A DNA stretch of 18,331 nt from Bacillota bacterium (lineage in GTDB: Bacteria; Bacillota; Clostridia; Christensenellales; Borkfalkiaceae), in NCBI GenBank assembly GCA_003343995.1, contig QAKE01000087.1:1-18331 (forward strand). Reading direction: 5' to 3'. Under the pieces are notes generated by a model. The model saw nothing but the letters and a program-made list of their open reading frames with translations, had not been told where the DNA came from and did not search any database. The translations under genes were made by a program, and so were the position numbers. This document shows positions 8,565 to 14,871 of this stretch, in pieces (position 1 is the first letter of the stretch; the number at the start of each line of letters is the position of its first letter).

Positions 8565-9515
8565 TTACAATATTCTGATGCCCAACCTATGATTGATAGC
8601 ATCCTTTATATATTTAATTAGTATCAAAATAATGACAAGTATACTATAACGCAAAACGGCCCCCAACTCCGTATACTCTTTTAAAACAACAATGATGATC
8701 TGTGACAAACCAAGAATAATAAAGGTTTCTTGCCCCACCTTTTGAAAGAACTTGGCTATATATTTCGTTTTCAACAACAAAGAAGAAAAAGAAAATGTCA
8801 TTGCCACACCACTAAGTGCCCCTATAGTCAACAAGAATATAGGAGTTACAGAATTAAAACAAATATCAAGCCTATAAAAACGAGAAATAATAAAGGTTAT
8901 TCCAAAACCAAGAATAATTATTATACCTTTATATTTCTCCATATAACCAACAGAGCGCTTTGCGAAGTAGCCTATGATCACCAATGCAGTCGCATATGGT
9001 ATACTGCTTAATGTCCACGGGAGATGTATTCTGTAATGACTCAGTAAACCACCTAACAATGCCAACGCAATGCATCCTCCAACAATCAGTCGATCTTCAC
9101 GTAAACCGATTATAAATTTAGATATAACCAATGCAACAAAAAGAACTGGGATAAACCATAACGCTATACCATCCCAACCATGTGTTAACCAATAGACCAA
9201 ATAAGGTATTCCCCCTTCAGGAAGCAAGAGACACTTTACACACAATACAATCATAGAATAACTGAAAAATGGTAACAGTAAGTTCTTACTTTTATTACGA
9301 ATAAAACTCTGCGCTGTATTTTTATTCCAACTGGTCAACCATCCAGAGGCTATAAAAAATAAGGGCATATGGAATGTCCAGATAAAATCAGATAAACTTT
9401 TGGGAATAGAAGTATGCCCCACTACCATTAAGATGATAGCGATTCCCTTTGCTACATCCATCCATTCAAGACGCCGGCTCACGCCCTTATGGATCACATT
9501 CTCTCCGCGATCCAT
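8565..9515 (-). CDS. Membrane acyltransferase, acyltransferase-3 family (O-acetyltransferase type)
   Basis: A 316-residue polytopic membrane protein. The N-terminus reads RRLEWMDVAKGIAIILMVVGHT with the conserved histidine H34, followed by FHMPLFFIASGW (49-59) with H50; this is the pattern of acyltransferase-3 proteins related to fucose 4-O-acetylases. About ten hydrophobic segments follow to the C-terminus. Members move an acetyl group from acetyl-CoA across the membrane to a sugar hydroxyl, so this gene probably O-acetylates the polysaccharide or its lipid-linked unit. The chosen ATG at 9515 overlaps the upstream hexapeptide acyltransferase by 22 bp; a GTG at 9497, just behind a GGAGAG stretch, is an alternative start and would remove only six residues. 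The specific acetylated sugar is unknown. Confidence 0.9.
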   Translation of the reverse strand: MDRGENVIHKGVSRRLEWMDVAKGIAIILMVVGHTSIPKSLSDFIWTFHMPLFFIASGWLTSWNKNTAQSFIRNKSKNLLLPFFSYSMIVLCVKCLLLPEGGIPYLVYWLTHGWDGIALWFIPVLFVALVISKFIIGLREDRLIVGGCIALALLGGLLSHYRIHLPWTLSSIPYATALVIIGYFAKRSVGYMEKYKGIIIILGFGITFIISRFYRLDICFNSVTPIFLLTIGALSGVAMTFSFSSLLLKTKYIAKFFQKVGQETFIILGLSQIIIVVLKEYTELGAVLRYSILVIILILIKYIKDAINHRLGIRIL

Positions 9516-10036
9516 CTTACACCCTTTTTCACTACTGCAGCAGGATTCCCTGCTAAAATAACATTTGACTCAGAAAAGCATTTGGTGACAATAGAACCCG
9601 TTGCAACAATCGAATCATTAGATATTACCGCACCTTTCAAAACAGTAGTGTTATTACCTAACCATACCCTGTCTCCAACTGTTATTGACTTTGCGGGATT
9701 AATACGATTCCCCGTGCTCACATCAAGTATACTATGACTGTCACCAGTCCTGAAAATAACATTAGTAGAGAACAGACAATTATTTCCTAAAATAATCCTC
9801 TGCCCTTCAGTTTCCGCTAAATGCGTACGACCTAATATTTTATTAAAATCACCCAAAACAATTCCACCTTCATTGTCTTCAATCCAAAATTCACAATTGA
9901 TAGTAGAATTATTATCGCCCAGTTTAACAATATTGTTATTACCGTTAATTACGATAGAACATTCCACAAGATGATTATTCTTACCAAACTGTATAGTATT
10001 CCCTGTTCCATTGATAATAATCCTTGATTTCTTCAA
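9494..10036 (-). CDS. Hexapeptide-repeat (left-handed beta-helix) acyltransferase, main part of a frameshifted gene
   Basis: The 180-codon reading frame shows a left-handed parallel beta-helix built from [I/V]-G-[N/D]-like hexads: VINGNNNIVKLGDNNSTI, then SITVGDRVWLGNNTTVLKGAVISNDSIVATGSIVTK and the family's end AGNPAAVVKKGVRW. Such proteins acetylate sugar hydroxyls or amines with acetyl-CoA, usually as trimers in the cytoplasm. No ATG fits the start. Translation could begin only at TTG (10036), and the frame is open and homologous-looking upstream (RGDNRICISGNYLKKSRI) as far as a stop at about 10077. The missing N-terminus is found in another frame between 10033 and 10179, so one base appears to have been lost near 10067-10075. 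The wild-type gene would be 10179 to 9494, about 228 residues. Whether it is functional is uncertain. Confidence 0.85.
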   Translation of the reverse strand: MKKSRIIINGTGNTIQFGKNNHLVECSIVINGNNNIVKLGDNNSTINCEFWIEDNEGGIVLGDFNKILGRTHLAETEGQRIILGNNCLFSTNVIFRTGDSHSILDVSTGNRINPAKSITVGDRVWLGNNTTVLKGAVISNDSIVATGSIVTKCFSESNVILAGNPAAVVKKGVRWIAERM

Positions 10037-10179
10037 GTAGTTACCACTAATACAAATACGGTTATCTCCTCTATTTTAATCTTATTTCCTCCCAGAAAAG
10101 TAAACAACCACGGAATCAGTCTTGTCAAGTAATTATCATGACTAAGAAGATATTTTTTTATTGAACGAATGCTAAACAT
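10033..10179 (-). pseudogene. 5' fragment of the hexapeptide acyltransferase gene, separated by a frameshift
   Basis: A 48-codon frame starts at ATG 10179, only 3 bp after the wzy stop, the spacing expected in this operon. It reads MFSIRSIKKYLLSHDNYLTR, then LIPWLFTFLGGNKIKI, an N-terminal segment of the kind that precedes the beta-helix in such acyltransferases. It then loses sense (EEITVFVLVVTT) and stops at TGA 10035-10033, which overlaps the TTG at 10036 (TTGA). Shifting frame by one base near ATTAAAATAGAGGAG gives NKIKI-RGDNRICISGNYLKK, joining smoothly to the downstream beta-helix. The total length 10179-9494 is 686 bp, one short of a multiple of three. The best reading is a single-base deletion, or a sequencing error, in one gene. 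Confidence 0.75.
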
Positions 10180-10182
10180 TAG

Positions 10183-11316
10183 TTATTCTTTTAATAAGAT
10201 TTTATTTTTCATTGATAGGTGAATAAATGGCCATGCCAAATAACATGGATAAAAGATAAAGCCTTCACCTTGTAGAGATATTATAGTTACACCAACAAAA
10301 AAAGCAGTTGTATGCAAATCCACTTGTTGATGAATATTATGCCAAAGTGCTATAAAATAATAAAGAATCCCCCAAATACCATAATAGAATAAAAAAGATA
10401 AAAAACCATTTCCAGATGCAATTGTTGTACCTACAATAGTAGGATTACCCAAAAAGAAATAATCATAAATATAGGAAGCATACTTAACGAAATCATTAAA
10501 ACGTCCTCCCTCATCTTGACCTTGATTCATTTGTCTCTGTATTTTTTCTCCCAAAAAATCCAATGAATAATAGGCATACAAACAAGAACAAACAAGAACA
10601 AACAAGAACAAAAGTTTAACCATTATTTTTCCTCTGTAATAATAAAGAAAATAGTAGAGAATTATAAAAGCTAAAACGGCATACCCTGTCGTACTTTTTG
10701 TTGTAAATAAAGCGATGAGTAATACAACAAATTTCCAATTACTAAAAATTCGTGTTGCTCCATTATTCATCAAAAGATAAAAAAGAATCGCAAAATTCAG
10801 ATAACCTTGATAAGCACCAGGTTCCCAAAACATACCTGCATTTCTATGGATAAACCCTCCATAATCCGAAAATAATTGTGTATATACAACCAATGATGTT
10901 CCAATATCGGTAAACGAGATACCAGGAATGAAACCAACATATTCATTATAGAAAAAAAATGGTATTGATATTGTCGCAACCACAACCATAATATCTACAT
11001 AAATTTTCGCAAATTTTCTACCTACCTCCATCATTATTAATGCGCCAATAAATATTTTCAACAACAAATAAACTCCACTCGATATGGAATAATCCGGAAA
11101 TAGTAACATTTGGAACAATGATATAAATATAAATGGAACAGAGTACTTAATGTAAAGAGACATAACCCTTCTCTGTTTGAGCCACAATAACAAGAAAACA
11201 GTCCCTATATATAATTCTCTCACATGTGGAGATAAAACAAATAAAGGATTTCCACTAGAAACAATCAGTATCAAGACCAACAAATGTTCCCTATATTTTT
11301 TTAATTGTCTCAACAT
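10183..11316 (-). CDS. wzy: Oligosaccharide repeat-unit polymerase (Wzy-like)
   Basis: A 377-residue integral membrane protein with about ten to twelve hydrophobic segments. A large loop contains FIHRNAGMFWEPGAYQGYLNF (155-175), the 'R..G.f.EPg.' element seen in Bacteroidales Wzy proteins, and a second loop holds QGQDEGGRFNDF (265-276). Both are likely periplasmic. Wzy joins undecaprenyl-linked repeat units on the periplasmic side. Wzy sequences are very divergent, so the call rests on topology, these motifs and the presence of a single wzx and no other polymerase in the locus. Residues about 235-246 are encoded by a 10-bp tandem repeat. It is AT-rich, and the gene follows the upstream GT4 gene after 67 bp, the longest gap inside the operon. 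Confidence 0.85.
   Translation of the reverse strand: MLRQLKKYREHLLVLILIVSSGNPLFVLSPHVRELYIGTVFLLLWLKQRRVMSLYIKYSVPFIFISLFQMLLFPDYSISSGVYLLLKIFIGALIMMEVGRKFAKIYVDIMVVVATISIPFFFYNEYVGFIPGISFTDIGTSLVVYTQLFSDYGGFIHRNAGMFWEPGAYQGYLNFAILFYLLMNNGATRIFSNWKFVVLLIALFTTKSTTGYAVLAFIILYYFLYYYRGKIMVKLLFLFVLVCSCLYAYYSLDFLGEKIQRQMNQGQDEGGRFNDFVKYASYIYDYFFLGNPTIVGTTIASGNGFLSFLFYYGIWGILYYFIALWHNIHQQVDLHTTAFFVGVTIISLQGEGFIFYPCYLAWPFIHLSMKNKILLKE
10578..10612 (-). repeat. 10-bp tandem repeat, 3.5 copies, inside wzy
   Basis: The plus-strand unit AACAAGAACA occurs three times in perfect register, with matching partial bases on each side, giving 35 bp. On the coding strand the unit reads TGTTCTTGTT and encodes a hydrophobic stretch around LFLFVLVCSC in a membrane segment. 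Because 10 is not a multiple of three, gain or loss of one unit would shift the wzy frame. Confidence 0.9.
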
Positions 11317-11335
11317 TTTATTTTTTATTATAAGT

Positions 11336-11384
11336 ATTCAATCTTTTTCATCATGTTTTTTTACAATAAGAAAGCAGATTGAAT
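11336..11384. repeat. 9-bp inverted repeat spanning the gap between the GT4 gene and wzy
   Basis: ATTCAATCT (11336-11344) and AGATTGAAT (11376-11384) are perfect inverted copies, 31 bp apart. They occupy most of the 67-bp space between the GT4 stop and the wzy start. The arms are short, AT-rich and far apart, and there is no U-run placed as in an intrinsic terminator. It may be chance or a weak RNA fold in the operon mRNA. The rest of this gap shows no recognisable promoter. Confidence 0.4.
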
Positions 11385-12610
11385 TATTTATTTAATTGTC
11401 CAAGAACAGATCTATAAATAGAGAATTGTGTTTCTGCAACAGTTTTAGGATCATGCTTTTTTTCCGAAAATGTTATAGATTGAATAGATAACTTCACAGC
11501 TAGCTCTCGATTAGTTAAGATTGAAATAATCTTAGATGCACACGCCCTATAATCATATTTTGAGAAATACAATAAAGATTTTGAACTCCCCAATTCACCC
11601 ATTGCACCTGCATAAGTTGCAACAGTAGGTACCCCCAAATAAGTTGATTCAGCAAGAATTAAACTATAGGATTCCGCATAGGAAGGATTGACAAAAACAT
11701 TACTATGTAGATAAGCCTTTATCAAATCATCTGTATTCAAACTTCCTAAAAATGAAATAGAATCACTCAAGCCATTTAAATATATAAACTGCTCCATCAA
11801 ACGCATATACCCTGATTTACGAATACCTGTTTGTATTGAACCTGCAAATAATAGCTTAGTTTGGGGAAGCAATCGTTTTACCTCCCTAAATGCTTTTAAT
11901 AATGTAAAACTCCCTTTAGTAGGTTCAATCATAGAAGCTGTAGAAAATATAGTATAGGGTTCCATCCTATTAAGATTCCATTTCACAGCCTGGAAGAACT
12001 GAGGCCGTAAAGCTATTCGAGTCTCATAAATGGTTGCTTTTGGATTCAGTAAATTAACGTTTCCTTTTACCCAATTAGATTGGACACTAATTATTTTATA
12101 CTTTCGTATGACCTCTTCCTCCCTATTTACAGATTTATGTAATCGTCTTGATAAAGCTATTAATGAAGAAGATGGTCGAAGAAACTCTTTAATTGAAAAA
12201 CATCTGATTATTTCTTGCATCGTAAGATCCCCATATAATACATCCAATACAGACGAATAGAATCCTTGCATATCTAATATAACAGGAACATTTGGACATA
12301 TTGTTTCAAAAGGAATTGTTGCCCAAAAGAACTCTGTGCCCCATATCTGAATTATATCTGGATGATACGAATCGATAATTTTTACAAAAAGATCCATATC
12401 TCCTGCTGTAGTCTTTTTAGGCAGAACCCATTGAGATCTTCCCCGAACAATTTCTTCACGCACAGTATCGACCTTCGCTATTGTCACATTCGCAATCTGG
12501 ACATCGGGATAATAGGTAGACAAAAGATCATTCATACCAGATATCCATGTTCCAGATCCACTCATTTGAGTTTCTGTTAACTTTATATTGCTAAACCATA
12601 ATATTTTCAT
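11384..12610 (-). CDS. GT4-family glycosyltransferase
   Basis: A 408-residue GT-B glycosyltransferase. The N-domain begins MKILWFSNIKLTETQMSGSGTWISGM (1-26) and contains HPDIIQIWGTE (83-93). The C-domain has YTIFSTASMIEPTKGSFTLLKAF (219-241), LLFAGSIQTG (253-262), ISFLGSLNTDDLIKAYLHSNVFVNPSYAESYSLILAESTYLGVPTVA (285-331), with the EX7E pair E313/E321. It is the only glycosyltransferase in the AT-rich right block and sits between the pyruvyltransferase and the polymerase. The start overlaps the upstream stop by 4 bp (ATGA), so translation is coupled. Sugar donor unknown. Confidence 0.93.
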   Translation of the reverse strand: MKILWFSNIKLTETQMSGSGTWISGMNDLLSTYYPDVQIANVTIAKVDTVREEIVRGRSQWVLPKKTTAGDMDLFVKIIDSYHPDIIQIWGTEFFWATIPFETICPNVPVILDMQGFYSSVLDVLYGDLTMQEIIRCFSIKEFLRPSSSLIALSRRLHKSVNREEEVIRKYKIISVQSNWVKGNVNLLNPKATIYETRIALRPQFFQAVKWNLNRMEPYTIFSTASMIEPTKGSFTLLKAFREVKRLLPQTKLLFAGSIQTGIRKSGYMRLMEQFIYLNGLSDSISFLGSLNTDDLIKAYLHSNVFVNPSYAESYSLILAESTYLGVPTVATYAGAMGELGSSKSLLYFSKYDYRACASKIISILTNRELAVKLSIQSITFSEKKHDPKTVAETQFSIYRSVLGQLNK

Positions 12611-13674
12611 ATCAAAGTACGTTTCAAAAAATTTTCACCTATTAGACTATATGATTTTAATTTGGTATCAACAATTGTCCAATCATAATTCCAGTCAAAA
12701 GTACAGATAGGAACGTCTTCTTTATAATAGATTTGTGCGCTTAATCCTAACCTGTTCAACAATGTATAAAGTCTGTCGTTCATGCCTACATTTCCTTGCT
12801 GCTCAGTAACAACGACAAAAGGTTTATGTAGCTTCAAACACATTACAACACAATGAAATGAGTCGGTAATAACATACTCTGCATGCTTAATATTAGAAAG
12901 CCATCCTTGCATTGTATACTCACCATTCTCGTTATTCCAAATAATATTCTCCTTTCCCAACACTCTATTAATTAATACTTTTCTATCGTGAATATAACGA
13001 ATAAAAAAGCTATACACATAAGATTTATTCGTGTAGGAGAAAGAAAAATCATCTGCTAAAGAATGATAGAATTGAGATTTCATTAAAAGAGTTGGATCAG
13101 GTACAACCTCCACATCATCTCTACCCATCGATTCTACAATATCAATGCCAGAAGATTCTCGTACACTTATACTATCAAATGTTCCTATATATGTAGAGGC
13201 TACTTTACGAGCTTCTTCTGGATATGTAACACATCCGAAACTAAGAGCATATCCTATACGTTTACCTTCAAACCTAAATCCTAAAAAATAGGCAGGGGAT
13301 ATAATACCATTACCTTCACCAAACATCAAAAAAGCAGGATTGGTTACTTGATCACTCCCAGAAATAATCAAATCAAACTGTGATGCTATTTCGGAAATAG
13401 ATGAATACGTATATAATCTGTCCGTTAAATTTAGATGGTTTCTACGAAATGGTATTAATGCATTTTCTTTCTTTTGTGCATCAATATATTCCCCTAAATT
13501 TAGGAACTTACGATGACGCAAGAAGTTGCAGAATGAGTTATCATACTGACGAGGTTTGTAATTTATGATTTTCACATTATGCCCTACAGAAGTGAGATAA
13601 CTCTGCAATGCATAGCACTGCATAATTGCACCATAGTTCGTAGCCCAATGAAATGTCAAAATTCCAATATTCAT
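12607..13674 (-). CDS. Polysaccharide pyruvyl transferase family protein (WcaK/CsaB type)
   Basis: A 355-residue protein of the PS_pyruv_trans family, which adds a pyruvate ketal from phosphoenolpyruvate to a sugar of the growing polymer or its precursor. Recognisable blocks in order: GILTFHWATNYGAIMQCYAL (4-23), the 'NyGa.LQ.yAL' signature; LIISGSDQVTN (102-112); SISVRESSGIDIVE (168-181); VPDPTLL (191-197); and YVITDSFHCVVMCLKLHKPFVVV (267-289), the conserved 'tDSFHg.vf' region with a cysteine where glycine is usual. It overlaps the GT4 gene downstream and the broken FrhB-like gene upstream by 4 bp each. The pairing with an FrhB-like gene is common in Bacteroidales polysaccharide loci. Pyruvate would add negative charge to the product. 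Confidence 0.92.
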   Translation of the reverse strand: MNIGILTFHWATNYGAIMQCYALQSYLTSVGHNVKIINYKPRQYDNSFCNFLRHRKFLNLGEYIDAQKKENALIPFRRNHLNLTDRLYTYSSISEIASQFDLIISGSDQVTNPAFLMFGEGNGIISPAYFLGFRFEGKRIGYALSFGCVTYPEEARKVASTYIGTFDSISVRESSGIDIVESMGRDDVEVVPDPTLLMKSQFYHSLADDFSFSYTNKSYVYSFFIRYIHDRKVLINRVLGKENIIWNNENGEYTMQGWLSNIKHAEYVITDSFHCVVMCLKLHKPFVVVTEQQGNVGMNDRLYTLLNRLGLSAQIYYKEDVPICTFDWNYDWTIVDTKLKSYSLIGENFLKRTLI

Positions 13675-14144
13675 TTACTTATTTCTTTTGAATGGAGATG
13701 GAATATTTTATTTACCAAACGTTTTGCAAAAGACAAAAATCTTCTAAAAAAAGGAGGTGTAAGAATTTTATCAATAAGTCGTACTACACTATCTGTTTTT
13801 TGAAATTTATCAAAAAACAGATTACGCTTTAGATTAGGAACAACAGACATAACACATGCCTTATTATATTTGATCACAGTTGAATAATCAGAGTCACTGT
13901 ATTCAACCCATTTATCAGAAGGAAGAAACTGACACCCTTTCTCTGTATTTACCATTAAACAACAAATTCCTTTATCATCATCACGTTCCGGCATCACATA
14001 TTGTATTCCCCAAAAATCTCCAAGCGTAATATCACTACCACTTTTCATGCTTTTAGAAGGACAGGCATAACAAGAGGGACGCAAGTAGAGATCAGCCAAG
14101 AAGCCTTTCATAAAAATATTCTTATTATAGGGTTCTGAGAGCAA
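13671..14144 (-). CDS. FrhB-like (coenzyme F420 hydrogenase beta subunit family) protein, C-terminal fragment
   Basis: A 157-codon frame that holds the C-terminal part of the same gene as 14125-14871. The only start is a TTG at 14144. It reads LSEPYNKNIFMKGFLADLYLRPSCYACPSK, then SGSDITLGDFWGIQYVMPERDDDKG, the strongly conserved C-terminal domain of FrhB/F420H2-dehydrogenase-like proteins. Two cysteines in PSCYACP probably bind an Fe-S cluster or flavin region together with those of the N-terminal half. The remaining residues are basic and low in similarity. In frame, the segment GGAAAAAATACAGTTTTGC just upstream reads GKNTVL here, but WKKYSFA in the N-terminal frame. Unless recoding or reinitiation rejoins the halves, this is a non-functional fragment. 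It overlaps the pyruvyltransferase start by 4 bp. Confidence 0.8.
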   Translation of the reverse strand: MLSEPYNKNIFMKGFLADLYLRPSCYACPSKSMKSGSDITLGDFWGIQYVMPERDDDKGICCLMVNTEKGCQFLPSDKWVEYSDSDYSTVIKYNKACVMSVVPNLKRNLFFDKFQKTDSVVRLIDKILTPPFFRRFLSFAKRLVNKIFHLHSKEISK

Positions 14145-14871
14145 AACTGTATTTTTTCCATCCTAAACACTTGTTTCTAAACTCAATACGAGAAATATCC
14201 CGTATTGAGTTTAGAATAATTAGTTTAGAGTGGGACAAAACTGAATTTTTTCGATTGTCCTTCAAGGCTATTAATTCTTCTAAATATTTTTTCCATACAC
14301 CAGGACTTGGCACGCCATGACAAATAAAATCAACGGTTAATAAATTATCATAGGTTTTTCGAAGAAAAAGTTTTAATCCCGCTATCTGACAAGGTGTACC
14401 TGTAAACATCACCTTACGACCTTGTCTTAAGAAATGTTCCGCCTGACAAAAAGAATCCCCCAATCGACTCTGTACATACTTAGAACCGCGAAAAGCAGCT
14501 AAGCCTTCTTTAGTTTCTGTATAATCATGTATGACTTCCCAATCAGCATTGAAACGGGCTCCAAAAACAACTCCACCTTCGTGCAGAATTTGTTCTGCGA
14601 GTAGGGTAAAGATACCTCCTGAAGAACTTTTCATACGAATCTCTTCATTAATATTCTTTGCAGCATAGACTTGAAAAGGCTTGCATTCCTTTCCCTGATT
14701 CAATACCAAACATACTTTCTCACAAAGTCCACAATCGATACAACTCTCATTATCAACTTGAGGATAAAGAAAGCCCTCATTATCTAATGACATCGTAATA
14801 CAGTGCTTAGGGCAAATTGATACACAAGCACTACATCCACAACAATCCTTCTTTTCTATTATATTAATCAT
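14125..14871 (-). CDS. FrhB-like (coenzyme F420 hydrogenase beta subunit family) iron-sulfur protein, N-terminal fragment
   Basis: A 248-residue frame with a ferredoxin domain bearing two [4Fe-4S] motifs: C10/C13/C16/C20-P and C44/C47/C50/C54. After it come SSSGGIFTLLAEQIL (82-96), GSKYVQSRLG (129-138), FTGTPCQIAGLKLFLR (156-171) and DFICHGVPSPGVWKKYL (181-197), the conserved FrhB_N and FrhB_C blocks. It ends with FRNKCLGWKKYSFAL (231-245) and then RTL and a stop, just where the family continues into the domain now in another frame (13671-14144). Full-length relatives are about 400 residues. Family members use flavin and Fe-S clusters for electron transfer; their role in polysaccharide loci is not settled. 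It starts with a 4-bp overlap on the acyltransferase gene. Residues about 219-232 lie in a 16-bp inverted repeat. Confidence 0.85.
   Translation of the reverse strand: MINIIEKKDCCGCSACVSICPKHCITMSLDNEGFLYPQVDNESCIDCGLCEKVCLVLNQGKECKPFQVYAAKNINEEIRMKSSSGGIFTLLAEQILHEGGVVFGARFNADWEVIHDYTETKEGLAAFRGSKYVQSRLGDSFCQAEHFLRQGRKVMFTGTPCQIAGLKLFLRKTYDNLLTVDFICHGVPSPGVWKKYLEELIALKDNRKNSVLSHSKLIILNSIRDISRIEFRNKCLGWKKYSFALRTL
14142..14254. repeat. Pair of 19-bp near-identical direct repeats, 94 bp apart, inside the broken FrhB-like gene
   Basis: Plus-strand copies are CAAAACTGTATTTTTTCCA (14142-14160) and CAAAACTGAATTTTTTCGA (14236-14254), 17 of 19 positions identical. On the coding strand the upstream copy reads RKNSVL in the N-terminal frame and the downstream copy reads GKNTVL in the C-terminal frame. 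The spacing of 94 bp is 3n+1, which is exactly the frame difference between the two halves. The inverted repeat 14175-14216 lies between the copies. Confidence 0.85.
14175..14216. repeat. 16-bp perfect inverted repeat (hairpin) with 10-nt loop inside the FrhB-like N-terminal frame
   Basis: TTCTAAACTCAATACG (14175-14190) and CGTATTGAGTTTAGAA (14201-14216) are exact inverted copies around the loop AGAAATATCC. The same centre of symmetry also relates CTAAAC (14163-14168) to GTTTAG (14223-14228), so the dyad extends over 66 bp with mismatches. On the minus-strand transcript no U-run follows, so it does not look like an intrinsic terminator. It encodes residues around ILNSIRDISRIEFRN. Confidence 0.92.

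Noticed and set aside
9494..10036. Asn/Gly-rich repeats of the hexapeptide acyltransferase as a novel repeat protein
   Set aside because: They are the normal hexads of a left-handed beta-helix acyltransferase.
10060..10080. Programmed -1 frameshift joining the two parts of the hexapeptide acyltransferase
   Set aside because: A -1 shift would restore the frame, but there is no X-XXY-YYZ slippery heptamer and no clear downstream stem-loop was seen.
14175..14216. Inverted repeat as an intrinsic terminator or an invertible promoter
   Set aside because: No U-run follows on the transcript strand, and the 10-nt spacer is too short to hold an invertible promoter.
13671..14871. Insertion sequence as the cause of the broken FrhB-like gene
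   Set aside because: No transposase, target duplication with terminal repeats, or extra DNA of IS size; the two halves overlap by 20 bp.
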